A stretch of DNA of 64,000 bases. Origin: CAVYTF01 sp963771435 (lineage in GTDB: Bacteria; Bacteroidota; Bacteroidia; Chitinophagales; Chitinophagaceae). Made by a program: the position numbers and the translations under genes. Every line of letters begins with the position of its first letter. Within the stretch, counting starts at the first letter, position 1. The stretch is taken from contig CAVYTF010000026.1 in assembly GCA_963771435.1 (NCBI GenBank), positions 1 to 64,000 on the forward strand, read 5' to 3'. This document shows, piece by piece, positions 17,632-26,846 of this stretch. A model generated the notes under the pieces. That model did no database searches, had not been told where the DNA came from, and was given only the letters and a program-made list of their open reading frames with translations.

Positions 17632-18987
17632 ATGTGGCTAAATAATATCCTTGAGACCATTGGCAATACCCCCTTAATAAAGCTTAATAAATTAACCAAA
17701 GACCTTCCCTGCACTGTCTTGGCAAAGGTTGATTATTTCAATCCAGGCAATTCCATCAAAGACCGCATGGCCTTAAAGATGGTCGAAGTAGCAGAGCGGG
17801 AAGGCAAACTAAAGCCCGGCGGCACCATCATCGAATGCACCAGCGGCAACACCGGTATGGGCCTTGCGCTCGCAGCCTGCGTCAGGGGGTATAAATGCAT
17901 CTTCACCACCACTGACAAACAATCCAAAGAAAAGTCCGACATCCTAAAAGCCGTAGGTGCTGAAGTGATTGTTTGCCCCACCAATGTGGAGCCTGACGAC
18001 CCGCGCAGCTACTACTCCGTGGCCCGCAGGCTGGAGAAGGAAATACCCAATGCATACTTGTGTAACCAATACGATAACCTTGCCAACCGGTTGGCGCACT
18101 ACGAAACCACCGGCCCCGAGATCTGGCAGCAAACCGAAGGAAGAGTAACCCATCTTGTTTGCACTGCAGGCACAGGAGGAACAGTAACCGGCGTTGCCAT
18201 GTACCTTAAAGAACAAAACCCCAACATTCAAATATGGGCTATTGATGTGTTTGGCTCCTTGCTTACCCATTATTTCCAAACAGGGGAGGTGGACATGAAC
18301 TATGTGCACCCTTACATCAGCGAGGGTTTTGGGGAAGACTTTGTGCCAAAGAATTATGATATGAGCGTCATAGATCATTTTGAACAGGTGACGGATAAAG
18401 ACGGTGCTATCATGGCGCGCAGGCTGGCAAAAGAAGAGGGTTTGTTTTGCGGCTACAGTGCTGGCAGTTGCTTGCAAGGCTTGCTGCAATTGAAAGCTAG
18501 GTTGACAAAAGATGATGTAGTGGTTTGCATCTTTCATGACCATGGCAGCAGGTATGTAGCCAAGATCTACAACGACCAATGGATGATGGAGCGTGGCTTC
18601 CTGGAAGTGAAGACATTTAAGGATATTGTAAACGGGCGTAGCGGCAAAAAGTTGGTGAGCATTGAACCAACCCAAACGGTGTCGGACGCAGTAGCTTTGA
18701 TGAAGAAATACGATATCGAACACATCCCCGTGATGAAAGGCTACGTTTTAATAGGTTCTTTAAGCGAAAGCGGTTTGTTTCAAAAGGTGTTCAATAACCC
18801 TGAACTCAGAAATGAAACCGTTGAAACACTAATGGAACCCTGCTATCCTGAAGTAGCTTTTGATACCCCAGTGGAAAGGCTGGGCAGCCTGATAAACAAG
18901 GAAAACGGTGCTGTACTTGCCAAGGACGAAAAGGGGGATTACCATATCGTAACAAAATACGACGTCATCCAAAGCTTAGCCAAATAA
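17632..18987 (+). CDS. cystathionine beta-synthase (PLP enzyme with C-terminal CBS pair)
   Basis: A 451-residue fold-type II PLP enzyme that condenses serine (or a related substrate) with homocysteine or sulfide. The PLP lysine is Lys43 in NPGNSIKDRMALK, the substrate loop is TSGNTGMGLA, and the phosphate-binding loop is CTAGTGGTVTG. HDHGSRYVAKIYNDQWM near 300 is the conserved end of the catalytic domain in bacterial and eukaryotic CBS. The last ~120 residues form two CBS motifs (VSIEPTQTVSDAVALMKKYDIEHIPVM, and LMEPCYPEVAFDTPVERLGSLI), which distinguishes it from CysK. The ATG at 17632 is chosen because MWLNNILETIGNTPLI is the family N-terminus. It converges with the next gene, 6 bases apart. 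Confidence 0.88.
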   Translation: MWLNNILETIGNTPLIKLNKLTKDLPCTVLAKVDYFNPGNSIKDRMALKMVEVAEREGKLKPGGTIIECTSGNTGMGLALAACVRGYKCIFTTTDKQSKEKSDILKAVGAEVIVCPTNVEPDDPRSYYSVARRLEKEIPNAYLCNQYDNLANRLAHYETTGPEIWQQTEGRVTHLVCTAGTGGTVTGVAMYLKEQNPNIQIWAIDVFGSLLTHYFQTGEVDMNYVHPYISEGFGEDFVPKNYDMSVIDHFEQVTDKDGAIMARRLAKEEGLFCGYSAGSCLQGLLQLKARLTKDDVVVCIFHDHGSRYVAKIYNDQWMMERGFLEVKTFKDIVNGRSGKKLVSIEPTQTVSDAVALMKKYDIEHIPVMKGYVLIGSLSESGLFQKVFNNPELRNETVETLMEPCYPEVAFDTPVERLGSLINKENGAVLAKDEKGDYHIVTKYDVIQSLAK

Positions 18988-18993
18988 ACCCGC

Positions 18994-20253
18994 TTATAGC
19001 AGCACCTTCATTTTTACTGTTTCTATTCTTGTATCGCTGACATTTGTAATATCAAATTCATAGCACCCGATAATGATCCGTTCGTTCAGTTCTGGGATTT
19101 TTTTGTATTCGTTTATAATATAACCCGACAAAGTTTCGTATTCATTTTCCGGGAACGTGAAATCATATTTTTCGTTCAGGTGATCCAATTCCAGTCGCCC
19201 TGAAAATTCAAACTCGGCTTCAGAAATTCTTTTTTCCAGGAATTCTTCTGTATCGTACTCGTCTTTTATATCCCCAAAGATCTTTTCAAGCACGTCTTCC
19301 AAAGTTATAATTCCGGCTGTGCCCCCAAATTCGTCCACGACCCATGCCATGCTTTTCCGTTCTTTTGAAAATTTAGTTATCAGGTCCAAAGCGCCCATGC
19401 TTTCGGGCACTGCAAAAATGGGCAGCAGCACGGAGTTTATGTCCGCAGGCCTTTGAAAAAGAGCCAACTGGTGAATATATCCCTGTATGTTATCAATATT
19501 TTCACTATAAACTACAAGTTTGCTCAGCTTGGTGTCAATAAACTTTTTCTTTGCCTCAGCAACGGAAGCATTAATGTCTATTGATTCTATTTCGGTGCGC
19601 GGGATAAGGCAGTGGCGAATCTTTACAGTGGGCAGCGACAGCGCGTTTTGAAACAGTTCCGAGTTTAACTCCTTATTTTCCTCGTATTGTTCGCTCACCT
19701 CACGGCTGAAATGGTCGATATCCACTTTTGTAAAAGGCTCGTCTTTGTCTTTTATTTTTATGTTGAATAAGTAATCGAGCAAATTTCTCGAAAAGCCTGA
19801 AAAAAAGGAAACAAACGAACCTAGCAAAGCATAAAAAAAATTCATAGGCCGTGCAAAGAAGATCAGCAGTTGATCACTCTTTGCGCGAAAAATGACGCGC
19901 GGGATAAATACGCCAACAACGATAGCCACAAGCGCAGAAAACAGTGTGTTGACAGTAAGTTTTATGTAAGCATTCTGGATGTTCACGGGATACCACACGG
20001 CCTCACGCAGTAGTTCGTTAAAGAGCAAGCCATAGGCCACAAGGCAGACGTAATAACCCAAAAGGCAGGTTAGCAAAAACCGTGAAGGATGATCTAAAAA
20101 TTTGGAAATTATGATTGCAGACCTTTTTCCCTGCTTTTTTTTAAGCTCGATAGAAAGCCTGTTTGCAGTGATAAAAGCTTGTTCCATGCCTGCAAAAAAA
20201 CAACATAAAAGGAGTGTTACAACGATCCAGATAAGCGGGTATATCTCTGTCAT
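18994..20253 (-). CDS. CNNM/CorC-type membrane protein (DUF21 + CBS pair + CorC_HlyC), GldE-like
   Basis: A 419-residue protein. Residues ~1-180 hold a DUF21 transmembrane domain with four hydrophobic helices (CCFFAGMEQAFITANRL is the first conserved motif). A CBS-pair follows (RHCLIPRTEIESIDINASVAEAKKKF and a second at ~255), then VDEFGGTAGIITLEDVLEKIFGDI, and a C-terminal CorC_HlyC domain to the end. Families with this layout include Mg2+ transporters (CNNM/CorC) and the gliding-motility-associated GldE of Bacteroidota. The context does not choose between them. The ATG at 20253 is preferred over the in-frame TTG at 20280. Its 5' side faces the 21-bp array and a divergent gene. Confidence 0.83.
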   Translation of the reverse strand: MTEIYPLIWIVVTLLLCCFFAGMEQAFITANRLSIELKKKQGKRSAIIISKFLDHPSRFLLTCLLGYYVCLVAYGLLFNELLREAVWYPVNIQNAYIKLTVNTLFSALVAIVVGVFIPRVIFRAKSDQLLIFFARPMNFFYALLGSFVSFFSGFSRNLLDYLFNIKIKDKDEPFTKVDIDHFSREVSEQYEENKELNSELFQNALSLPTVKIRHCLIPRTEIESIDINASVAEAKKKFIDTKLSKLVVYSENIDNIQGYIHQLALFQRPADINSVLLPIFAVPESMGALDLITKFSKERKSMAWVVDEFGGTAGIITLEDVLEKIFGDIKDEYDTEEFLEKRISEAEFEFSGRLELDHLNEKYDFTFPENEYETLSGYIINEYKKIPELNERIIIGCYEFDITNVSDTRIETVKMKVLL

Positions 20254-20362
20254 ATTTGGTTGACTGTATATTTTTTGCAAATTATTGTAAAAAACTCAGG
20301 TTTATGTTTTCGGGCAGCCTTTCTTTTTATTGCATAAAATTTGCTTTGCGCCCCCTTTTTCC

Positions 20363-20593
20363 GTGGTACCGAAAATGAATTCCGTGGTACCGGAAATTAT
20401 TTTCGTGGTACCGGAAATGAATTCCGTGGTACCGAAAATGGTTTTCGTGGTACCGAAAATGGTTTTCGTGGTACCGGAAATGATTTTCGTGGTACCGAAA
20501 ATGAATTCCGTGGTACCGAGAATGATTTTCGTGGTACCCAAAATGAATTCCGTGGTACCGGAAATGATTTTCGTGGTATCAGAAATGGCTTTT
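20363..20593. repeat. 21-bp tandem array A (11 units)
   Basis: Eleven units begin with gtggtacc at 20363, 20384, 20405, 20426, 20447, 20468, 20489, 20510, 20531, 20552 and 20573 (the last reads gtggtatc): every step is exactly 21. The second part of the unit varies around NRAAATGRWTTYC. Each unit contains the GGTACC palindrome, and several contain an inner dyad such as cgaaaa-tgg-ttttcg or cggaa-atgaa-ttccg. It lies between two divergent genes. It is not CRISPR, as there are no unique spacers. Confidence 0.95.
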
Positions 20594-20749
20594 CATCTCG
20601 CCAAAACGTTATTCACTTCTCCGAAAGCATTTCTTCCAGGCAAAAGAAGCCTATACGTTTTAAAACAATGTTGCTCGCTTACGTGCACCGCTTATTTAGA
20701 AAACGATGTTAATTGAAAGTGTCGAGCTGAAAAGGATTTTATTTTATAT

Positions 20750-20757
20750 TAATTTTG
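20750..20757 (+). promoter_or_regulatory. candidate -7 box (TAATTTTG)
   Basis: It fits TAnnTTTG, 8 bases before the ATG at 20765 and 35 before an in-frame ATG at 20792. If used, it favours the later start. No clear -33 element is seen. Confidence 0.4.
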
Positions 20758-20764
20758 GGGTTCT

Positions 20765-22930
20765 ATGTTTAAAAAATTTTTAAAAATAATTATGAACAAA
20801 AAAGTGTTGCCTATAGTGCTGATAGTGCTGGTTGGCGTGAGCGTAACGTTATGGGCTTTTAAAGGCAAGGGCAATAACGACAGCGATCTGCTTGAAAAAC
20901 AGGGACAATTACTTGCCGAAGTGGGCGCTTATATTGAAAAATTACATTATGGCCCCAAAACAATTGACGATAATTTCTCTAAAACAGTGTTTAAAAAGTA
21001 CCTGGAAACGCTGGATGCTGATAAAGATATGTTCCTGGCATCCGATATTGACTCGCTGAAGCAATACGAAACAACTATTGACGATGAAATTCATGGCGCG
21101 CCGATAAAATTTTACCCGGCGGTTGAAGCAATTTATGATCAGCGTTTAAAGGATGTAAGGGCGGTTTGTGACGATATTTTGTCAAAGCCGTTTGATTTTA
21201 ATATAGATGAATCAGTGCAACTTGAGCGTGAAAAACTGGCTTATCCGGCTGACGAAGCAGCGAGAAAAGAAGTGTGGCGCAAACGGTTGAAATATCTTAC
21301 GCTTGACCGGTTTTCAGACCTGCGGGACGAAAGGGCAAAAAGTGTTGTTGACAGCGTTAAAAGCAGAACAGATGCTGATCTTGAAAAAATGGCAAGGACA
21401 AAAGTGTTGCAGGGCATGAACAGAAATTTTAAAAGAATTGAAAAAACGTTTGATGAGGCGCAGTTTTTTAATACGTTTGTTTCTACTATTACTACGGAAA
21501 TAGACCCCCATACAGAATACTTCCCCCCGGTTGAGAAAAGGAGTTTTGACGAGGATATGAGCGGCAAGTTTTATGGAATAGGCGCCCAATTGAAGGAAGA
21601 TGATGACGGAATAAAGATCTCTGCGCTGATAACCGGCACCCCTGCCTGGAAAAGCCAGAAAATACAAGTGAATGATGTTATTTTAAAAGTTGGACAGGGA
21701 GCAGCCGAGCCCGTTGATATAACGGGTTATGGAGTAACTGATGCCGTGAAACTGATCCGTGGCGATAAAGGAACGGAGGTGAGGCTGACCCTGAAAAAGG
21801 CAGATGGCACTTCCCAGGTCGTTCCGATAATAAGGGATGAGATTGTTCAGGATGAATCTTATGCACGCAGTGCAGTGATAGAAGAAAATGGTAAAAAGAC
21901 GGGCTATATTTATTTACCTGAATTTTATGCCAATTATGATGAACCCGATGGAAGGCGCTGTTCACAGGATGTAGCGAATGAAGTGAAAAAACTAAAAGAT
22001 GAGAACGTTAACGGAATAGTGATCGATTTAAGAAATAATGGTGGGGGCTATTTGTCAGAAGTGAAGGAAATGGCGGGATTATTTATTAAAAGCGGACCAG
22101 TGGTTCAGGTAAGAGGACGGGACGGTGATGTGACAGTGTTGAGGGATAATGATACCTCGGTTTTGTATAGAGGCCCATTAGCTGTAATGGTGAATGAATG
22201 GAGCGCCTCCGCTTCAGAGATTTTTGCGGCAGCAATGCAGGATTATAAAAGAGGGATCATTATTGGAAGTACTACATATGGAAAAGGAACAGTTCAAAAG
22301 CAAATTCCATTAGGGAAACCACAAGATTTTTTTTCCGGGCAATCGACTGACGGGGCACTCAAATTGACTTTCCAAAAATTTTATCGTGTTAGCGGGGCAT
22401 CAACACAATTGAAAGGGGTAACCCCTGATATAATCTTGCTGGATGCATACGAATATTCCAAAACCAGGGAAAAAGACAATCCTTCCGCGCTTAATTGGGA
22501 TCAGATCGCAAAATCTGATTATACACCATGCAATAATGGGGTTGATTTTAACAAGATTGAAGAAGATGTAAAAAAGAGTATAGGCCAGAATAATAAATTT
22601 GTAACGCTTGACAACAATTTTTTATGGCTTGATAAAAACAGTAATAAAGAATATAACCTGAATATTTCAAAATACAAAACTGAAGAAAAACAAATACATA
22701 ATATAGTAACGTTGGATGACAGCCTTTCTAAACAAGCTTATAACATGAGCGCCAGTTTTCTCAATGTTGATAAAGACAGGTATGAAAACAATGCAGATAA
22801 AGCAAAAGCAACAAGGTATAAAGAATGGCTAAAAGGAATAAGCAAAGACATATATATTGATGAAACTGTAGCTGTTATTAATGATATGGCTAATGTAAAT
22901 GCACAGAATGTAGCCATACACTCCAAGTGA
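20765..22930 (+). CDS. prc: carboxy-terminal processing protease (Prc/Tsp, S41)
   Basis: A 721-residue tail-specific protease anchored by one N-terminal helix and acting in the periplasm on the C-termini of envelope proteins. In order: signal anchor (~10-32), an N-terminal helical domain (YLETLDADKDMFLASDI), a PDZ domain (~255-345: FYGIGAQLKEDDDGIKISALITGTPAW), the S41 core (~370-560) and a Tsp C-terminal domain. By alignment to E. coli Prc the catalytic residues are Ser482 (SASASEIF), Asp493 (AMQD) and Lys507 (TYGKGTVQ). The start is ATG 20765; ATG 20792 (MNKKVLPIV) is an equally good choice given the -7 box at 20750-20757. It is the last gene before the polysaccharide locus. Confidence 0.9.
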   Translation: MFKKFLKIIMNKKVLPIVLIVLVGVSVTLWAFKGKGNNDSDLLEKQGQLLAEVGAYIEKLHYGPKTIDDNFSKTVFKKYLETLDADKDMFLASDIDSLKQYETTIDDEIHGAPIKFYPAVEAIYDQRLKDVRAVCDDILSKPFDFNIDESVQLEREKLAYPADEAARKEVWRKRLKYLTLDRFSDLRDERAKSVVDSVKSRTDADLEKMARTKVLQGMNRNFKRIEKTFDEAQFFNTFVSTITTEIDPHTEYFPPVEKRSFDEDMSGKFYGIGAQLKEDDDGIKISALITGTPAWKSQKIQVNDVILKVGQGAAEPVDITGYGVTDAVKLIRGDKGTEVRLTLKKADGTSQVVPIIRDEIVQDESYARSAVIEENGKKTGYIYLPEFYANYDEPDGRRCSQDVANEVKKLKDENVNGIVIDLRNNGGGYLSEVKEMAGLFIKSGPVVQVRGRDGDVTVLRDNDTSVLYRGPLAVMVNEWSASASEIFAAAMQDYKRGIIIGSTTYGKGTVQKQIPLGKPQDFFSGQSTDGALKLTFQKFYRVSGASTQLKGVTPDIILLDAYEYSKTREKDNPSALNWDQIAKSDYTPCNNGVDFNKIEEDVKKSIGQNNKFVTLDNNFLWLDKNSNKEYNLNISKYKTEEKQIHNIVTLDDSLSKQAYNMSASFLNVDKDRYENNADKAKATRYKEWLKGISKDIYIDETVAVINDMANVNAQNVAIHSK

Positions 22931-23011
22931 ATTAAATTGTTTTCCGGCAGTATATGTTTTTTATAAATAATTTAGTTCCTATTAATTCTGTAATTTTAAT
23001 AACGTCTATCA

Positions 23012-23019
23012 TATATTTG
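23012..23019 (+). promoter_or_regulatory. candidate -7 box (TATATTTG) of the polysaccharide locus
   Basis: It fits TAnnTTTG and is 38 bases before the ATG at 23058. This is the only good promoter-like box in the 127-base spacer ahead of the long + strand gene series. The -33 TTG is not evident. Confidence 0.45.
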
Positions 23020-23057
23020 CAGTTCATTTGGTGTATCAAAAATTACTATTTCCTTGT

Positions 23058-23861
23058 ATGAGAAAGGACTTCACGGGTATTAAAATATGGTTATTGTTTG
23101 TTTTATCTGGTTGGTTAATTTTATCTTCTTGTGTTAATCAAAAAAAGGCTACTTATTTTAACAATCTTCCTGATTCATCATACATCCCGCTTGCTGTATT
23201 AACTGCTCCGCAGCAGCCCATACAGATAAACGACATTTTATACATAAGAATTGGTGGGGAAAGCGAAAAAACTGTACAATATATTAATCAATATTTAGTT
23301 GGAGGTAACGGAGCTGCAATAGGAGTATCACCCGGCGTAGGTGGTGGGGGGCTACAATTTACAGTTGATATAAACGGTAATATTGATCTTCCAAAAGTTG
23401 GCAAAATAAAAGTGTTGGGTTTAACGAAAGATCAAGCAAAAGATACGATAAAAACTGCCTATTCAGAATATTTACAGGATCCCATTATTAGCCTGGATCT
23501 GAGTCCTTTCAAGTTTGCTGTTTTAGGCGAAGTAAAAGCACCTGGTTATTATTCTGTACAAAATGAAAGAATAAATATTTTTGAAGCAATGGCATTAGCT
23601 GGTGATATGACAGAATACGCCAAAAAAAATGATGTAAAGATTATTCGTCAGGCTGCTGATGGTACGAGAGAAATTATAGGCCTTAATTTTAATGATAAGA
23701 GTATACTCAATTCTCCATATTATTATCTCAACCGCTATGATATTATTTTTGTTGAACCTCTGAAAGTGAAATTAATAAATGATAATACGGGCAGGACTTC
23801 TGCCGTTATTGCTGCAGTGAGTAGTGTTCTTGCTTTAGTTTTTGTGATATTTAAGAAATAG
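23058..23861 (+). CDS. polysaccharide export outer-membrane lipoprotein (OPX/Wza-like)
   Basis: A 267-residue lipoprotein; the signal peptide ends in ILSSC (Cys25). It contains the export domain (QINDILYIRIGG, then GNIDLPKVGKIKVLGLTKDQAKDTIKTAYSEYLQDPIISLDL) and a SLBB-type region (FKFAVLGEVKAPGYYSVQNERINIFEAMALAGDMTEYAKKNDVKIIR). It ends with a hydrophobic segment (~245-263) and KK, as in Bacteroidota homologues. It would form the outer-membrane exit for the polymer with the Wzc-like partner that starts 2 bases later. ATG 23058 is preferred over TTG 23028 because only it leaves a normal signal peptide. Confidence 0.88.
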   Translation: MRKDFTGIKIWLLFVLSGWLILSSCVNQKKATYFNNLPDSSYIPLAVLTAPQQPIQINDILYIRIGGESEKTVQYINQYLVGGNGAAIGVSPGVGGGGLQFTVDINGNIDLPKVGKIKVLGLTKDQAKDTIKTAYSEYLQDPIISLDLSPFKFAVLGEVKAPGYYSVQNERINIFEAMALAGDMTEYAKKNDVKIIRQAADGTREIIGLNFNDKSILNSPYYYLNRYDIIFVEPLKVKLINDNTGRTSAVIAAVSSVLALVFVIFKK

Positions 23862-23862
23862 A

Positions 23863-26268
23863 ATGAGTTACCCTGTTAATGATACGGATACAGAACTTGT
23901 AGCAACGTCAAATTCCCAATTTGATATAAAAAAATTTATATACAAAATCATAGGGTTTTTGCCATGGATTGTATTGTCAGTCCTTCTATCATATGGCGCT
24001 GCTATGATTTATTTACGTTATACGCCAAAGTTTCATGAAGTTGCAGCCAATTTACTTATAAAAGACGAAGAAGAAAATAATTCAGATAATCATATTTTAG
24101 AAGAACTTGGTGTAATGCCCAACAGTATGGATGTGCAAAACGAGATAGACATTTTGCAGTCTTATGGTATTGCTTCCGATGTAGTAGATTCTCTCAACTT
24201 ACAATTGCAACTAATAGAGCAAGGGAGGATTGCGTCTTCAGCACTATATGGCGATAGAAGCCCCGTTTTAATTAATTCTATCAAAGGTGACACTGCCATG
24301 TTTGTTCCGGCTGTTTATAAGCTGCTATTAAAAGAAAATAATTTTTCTATTATTGAAAATGGACAAAGATCTCATCATCTATATAATGATACCTTTTTAT
24401 TTGCAGGAAAAAATGTTTATTTTACTCGGAATAAAAATGTGAGAATTAATTATCAAGGTTATATACTCAATGTAAGAAGTGTTCATGATGTTGCTATGGC
24501 TCTGAAATCCGGCATCAGTGTAAAAAAATTACATGATATGGGAGGAATTCTAGAGATAGGTATGCTGGATGAAATACCTCAACGAGCCATTGATGTTATT
24601 AACAAACTTATAGAAGCTTATAATGCAGCGGGGGTTACTGATAAAGATATTGCAGGATACAAAACAATGCGTTTTATTACTGAACGGATTGACACAGTTT
24701 CTGCACAACTTGATAGTCTTGAAATAAGAACTAATGCTTTTAAAAGTGCCAATAAAATTAATGATATTACTGATGCAGGGCAACAATATCTTAATGCTGC
24801 TCTTGATTATGATAAAGGTAAAACTGAACAAAAGGTTAAAATACTATTGCTGGAGTCATTGGAAAATTATATAAAGAACTCTAAAAGTTTCACTGATATT
24901 ATTCCTTCTAACAAAGGATTGTCTGAAACAACCCTTGAAAGTTTGATTGAGCAGTATAACGAGGCTGTTTTACAATTGCAAAGTCAGGAAAAAATTAGCA
25001 CGGAAAGAGATCCTATTTTGGCAAGGTATAAAACTGTTATTATTGAATTAAAGAGTAACCTAATTAAAAATATTGAAAGTATAAAAACAGGGTATCAAAC
25101 TAATCTTGAACAAATTACTTCTTCGGAAAATAATTTTGACAACTTATTGGCAGGCTTGCCCGAGAAAGAAAGAGAACTGGTAAAATTAAAACGCCAAAGC
25201 GGAGTGGTGGAGCAATTATATTTATATCTTTTGCAAAAGAAAGAAGAAACTCAACTTTCGCTTGCCTCAAATATTAATAATACACGTGTTGTGGATGAAG
25301 CTTTTGATTTGGGAGTAGTTTTACCACAGGGCTCACAGGTAAAAATGTTTGCTTTTTTAATAGGGGTTTTTATCCCTTTAATAATAATGCTTCTGCTTGA
25401 CTTTTTTAATAATAAGATAACTGATAGAAAAGAAGTGGAAGAAGGAACACGCGTACCTATAATGGGTGAACTTTCCTTTGACCGTAAAATAAAAAATATT
25501 GTTACAACAGCCAGGAGTAGAAGCATCATTGCAGAGCAATTGAGACTTGTACGGACCAACCTACATTATATGGGGGGCTCTACACCTCTTAAAACGATTT
25601 TAGTTACATCCTTTATGAGCGGTGAGGGGAAAAGCTTTGTTTCTATTAACCTTGCGATGAGCCTTGCTTCAAATAATGCAAGAGTGCTTTTAGTTGAACT
25701 TGATTTAAGGAAACCTAAATTTAGTAAATACCTAGATATTAAACCGGAATATGGCTTAACGGATTATATTGTCAATAATGTTCTCGTTAAAAATATCATT
25801 ACAAAATTGCCAAATACAGATGTTGATATTATTACTTCTGGACCATTACCCCCCAACCCAACAGAATTCCTGGCAAGCCCAAAACTTGCTAATACCTTTG
25901 CAGAGTTGGAAAAAGTTTATGATTATATCATAATTGATTCATCGCCTATTGGCCTTGTTGCAGATACTTTTTCGCTTGAGCAATTTGCTCAGGCCACTTT
26001 GTTTGTTGTACGCCACGTTTATTCATATAAGACCACACTACAGTTTATTGAAAGATTATATGCCGAAAAAAGATTTAAAAACCTTGGCATTATTGTTAAT
26101 GGTATACGAAATGTAAAGGGCATGGGGTATGGTTATGGATATGCCTACGGTTATAGTTATGGTTATGGTTATAGCTATGGCTATGGTAATGGGTATTACG
26201 AAGGTGGTAGTAAAAAGAAAGAGGTAGAAGCCAAAAATGCATTTTCTTTCTTTAAAAAGAATGCTTGA
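23863..26268 (+). CDS. Wzc-like polysaccharide co-polymerase with tyrosine autokinase domain
   Basis: An 801-residue inner-membrane protein controlling chain length and export. In order: first helix (~28-50), a long periplasmic region with Wzz and GNVR-type coiled coils (~75-480), second helix (~495-515), and a cytoplasmic BY-kinase (~560-770). Kinase motifs are Walker A SGEGKS (~586-591), Walker A' VLLVELDLRKP and Walker B YDYIIIDSSP. The C-terminus carries a strikingly Gly/Tyr-rich tail (~750-778) with a dozen Tyr in alternation, the likely autophosphorylation cluster, and then a basic end. Partners are the OPX protein upstream and, at the far right edge, a CpsB-type phosphatase. Confidence 0.9.
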   Translation: MSYPVNDTDTELVATSNSQFDIKKFIYKIIGFLPWIVLSVLLSYGAAMIYLRYTPKFHEVAANLLIKDEEENNSDNHILEELGVMPNSMDVQNEIDILQSYGIASDVVDSLNLQLQLIEQGRIASSALYGDRSPVLINSIKGDTAMFVPAVYKLLLKENNFSIIENGQRSHHLYNDTFLFAGKNVYFTRNKNVRINYQGYILNVRSVHDVAMALKSGISVKKLHDMGGILEIGMLDEIPQRAIDVINKLIEAYNAAGVTDKDIAGYKTMRFITERIDTVSAQLDSLEIRTNAFKSANKINDITDAGQQYLNAALDYDKGKTEQKVKILLLESLENYIKNSKSFTDIIPSNKGLSETTLESLIEQYNEAVLQLQSQEKISTERDPILARYKTVIIELKSNLIKNIESIKTGYQTNLEQITSSENNFDNLLAGLPEKERELVKLKRQSGVVEQLYLYLLQKKEETQLSLASNINNTRVVDEAFDLGVVLPQGSQVKMFAFLIGVFIPLIIMLLLDFFNNKITDRKEVEEGTRVPIMGELSFDRKIKNIVTTARSRSIIAEQLRLVRTNLHYMGGSTPLKTILVTSFMSGEGKSFVSINLAMSLASNNARVLLVELDLRKPKFSKYLDIKPEYGLTDYIVNNVLVKNIITKLPNTDVDIITSGPLPPNPTEFLASPKLANTFAELEKVYDYIIIDSSPIGLVADTFSLEQFAQATLFVVRHVYSYKTTLQFIERLYAEKRFKNLGIIVNGIRNVKGMGYGYGYAYGYSYGYGYSYGYGNGYYEGGSKKKEVEAKNAFSFFKKNA

Positions 26269-26324
26269 TTAGTTAATAAAGTAGTTGTATTATTTTTTTG
26301 TCATGTGAGTGAAGTGGCGGAGCT

Positions 26325-26846
26325 ATGCTGATACAAATAGATAAAATAATAAAAAAGTGGTATGTGCTTTACACTAAACCACGATGGGAAAAAAAAGTTC
26401 ATAGCTTGCTGCTTAAAAAAGAAATTGAGAGTTGGTGCCCATTACAAAAGATACAAAAGCAATGGAGTGATAGAAAAAAAATTGTTGAAGAACCACTTTT
26501 CCGATCATATGTTTTTGTAAGAATCAATGAAGATGAAAGAATAAAAGTGCTACAGACAGAAGGAGTAATTAATTTTGTACACTACTTGCAAAAACCTGCA
26601 GTAATTCGGAATGAAGAAATAGCGTTAATTAAATCATACCTCCTTAAAAAAGATGCAAAACTTTCTGTTCAATCTCAGTCCTCTTTTCAAATAAATGATA
26701 AAATTATTGTACGACAGGGTATATTCATGGATAATACGGGTATTGTGCTACGAAGCGGAAGCAAAAAAATTTATGTGCAATTAGAAAGCCTAGGACAGAT
26801 AATGATAGTGGAATTTCCAATAAATTATGTTTCTTCTATTCTTTAA
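26325..26846 (+). CDS. UpxY-type NusG-like transcription antiterminator
   Basis: A 173-residue specialised NusG paralogue. The NGN domain (~10-105) reads KKWYVLYTKPRWEKKVHSLLLKKEIESWCPLQK and EEPLFRSYVFVRI; a KOW domain follows (~120-173: NDKIIVRQGIFMDNTGIVLRSGSKKIYVQLESLG). Such proteins travel with RNA polymerase and allow transcription of very long polysaccharide operons. It sits near the head of a ~40-kb single-strand series, as expected. It lacks the UpxZ partner seen in Bacteroides, at least here. Start ATG 26325; it ends overlapping the next ATG by one base (taATGg). Confidence 0.88.
   Translation: MLIQIDKIIKKWYVLYTKPRWEKKVHSLLLKKEIESWCPLQKIQKQWSDRKKIVEEPLFRSYVFVRINEDERIKVLQTEGVINFVHYLQKPAVIRNEEIALIKSYLLKKDAKLSVQSQSSFQINDKIIVRQGIFMDNTGIVLRSGSKKIYVQLESLGQIMIVEFPINYVSSIL

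Larger units (their letters stand above)
20254..20764. other. 511-base divergent spacer dominated by a tandem array
   Basis: This holds the 21-bp array (20363-20593) and a candidate -7 box at 20750-20757. The rest (20594-20740) shows nothing recognisable. Frames open on both strands only because the period is a multiple of three. Confidence 0.6.

Noticed and set aside
17944..18723. 259-codon minus-strand frame opposite cystathionine beta-synthase
   Set aside because: Shadow frame with no family motif, Cys/His-rich as expected from antisense of this gene.
20363..20593. CRISPR array
   Set aside because: There are no unique spacers: the entire unit repeats. No cas gene is in the window. The same holds for arrays B, C and D.
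20302..20716. Three overlapping reading frames (two +, one -) rich in FRGTEN/VVPKM/GTTKI heptads
   Set aside because: All are by-products of array A: with a period of 21, a frame without a stop in one unit stays open throughout. None has family support or a start context.
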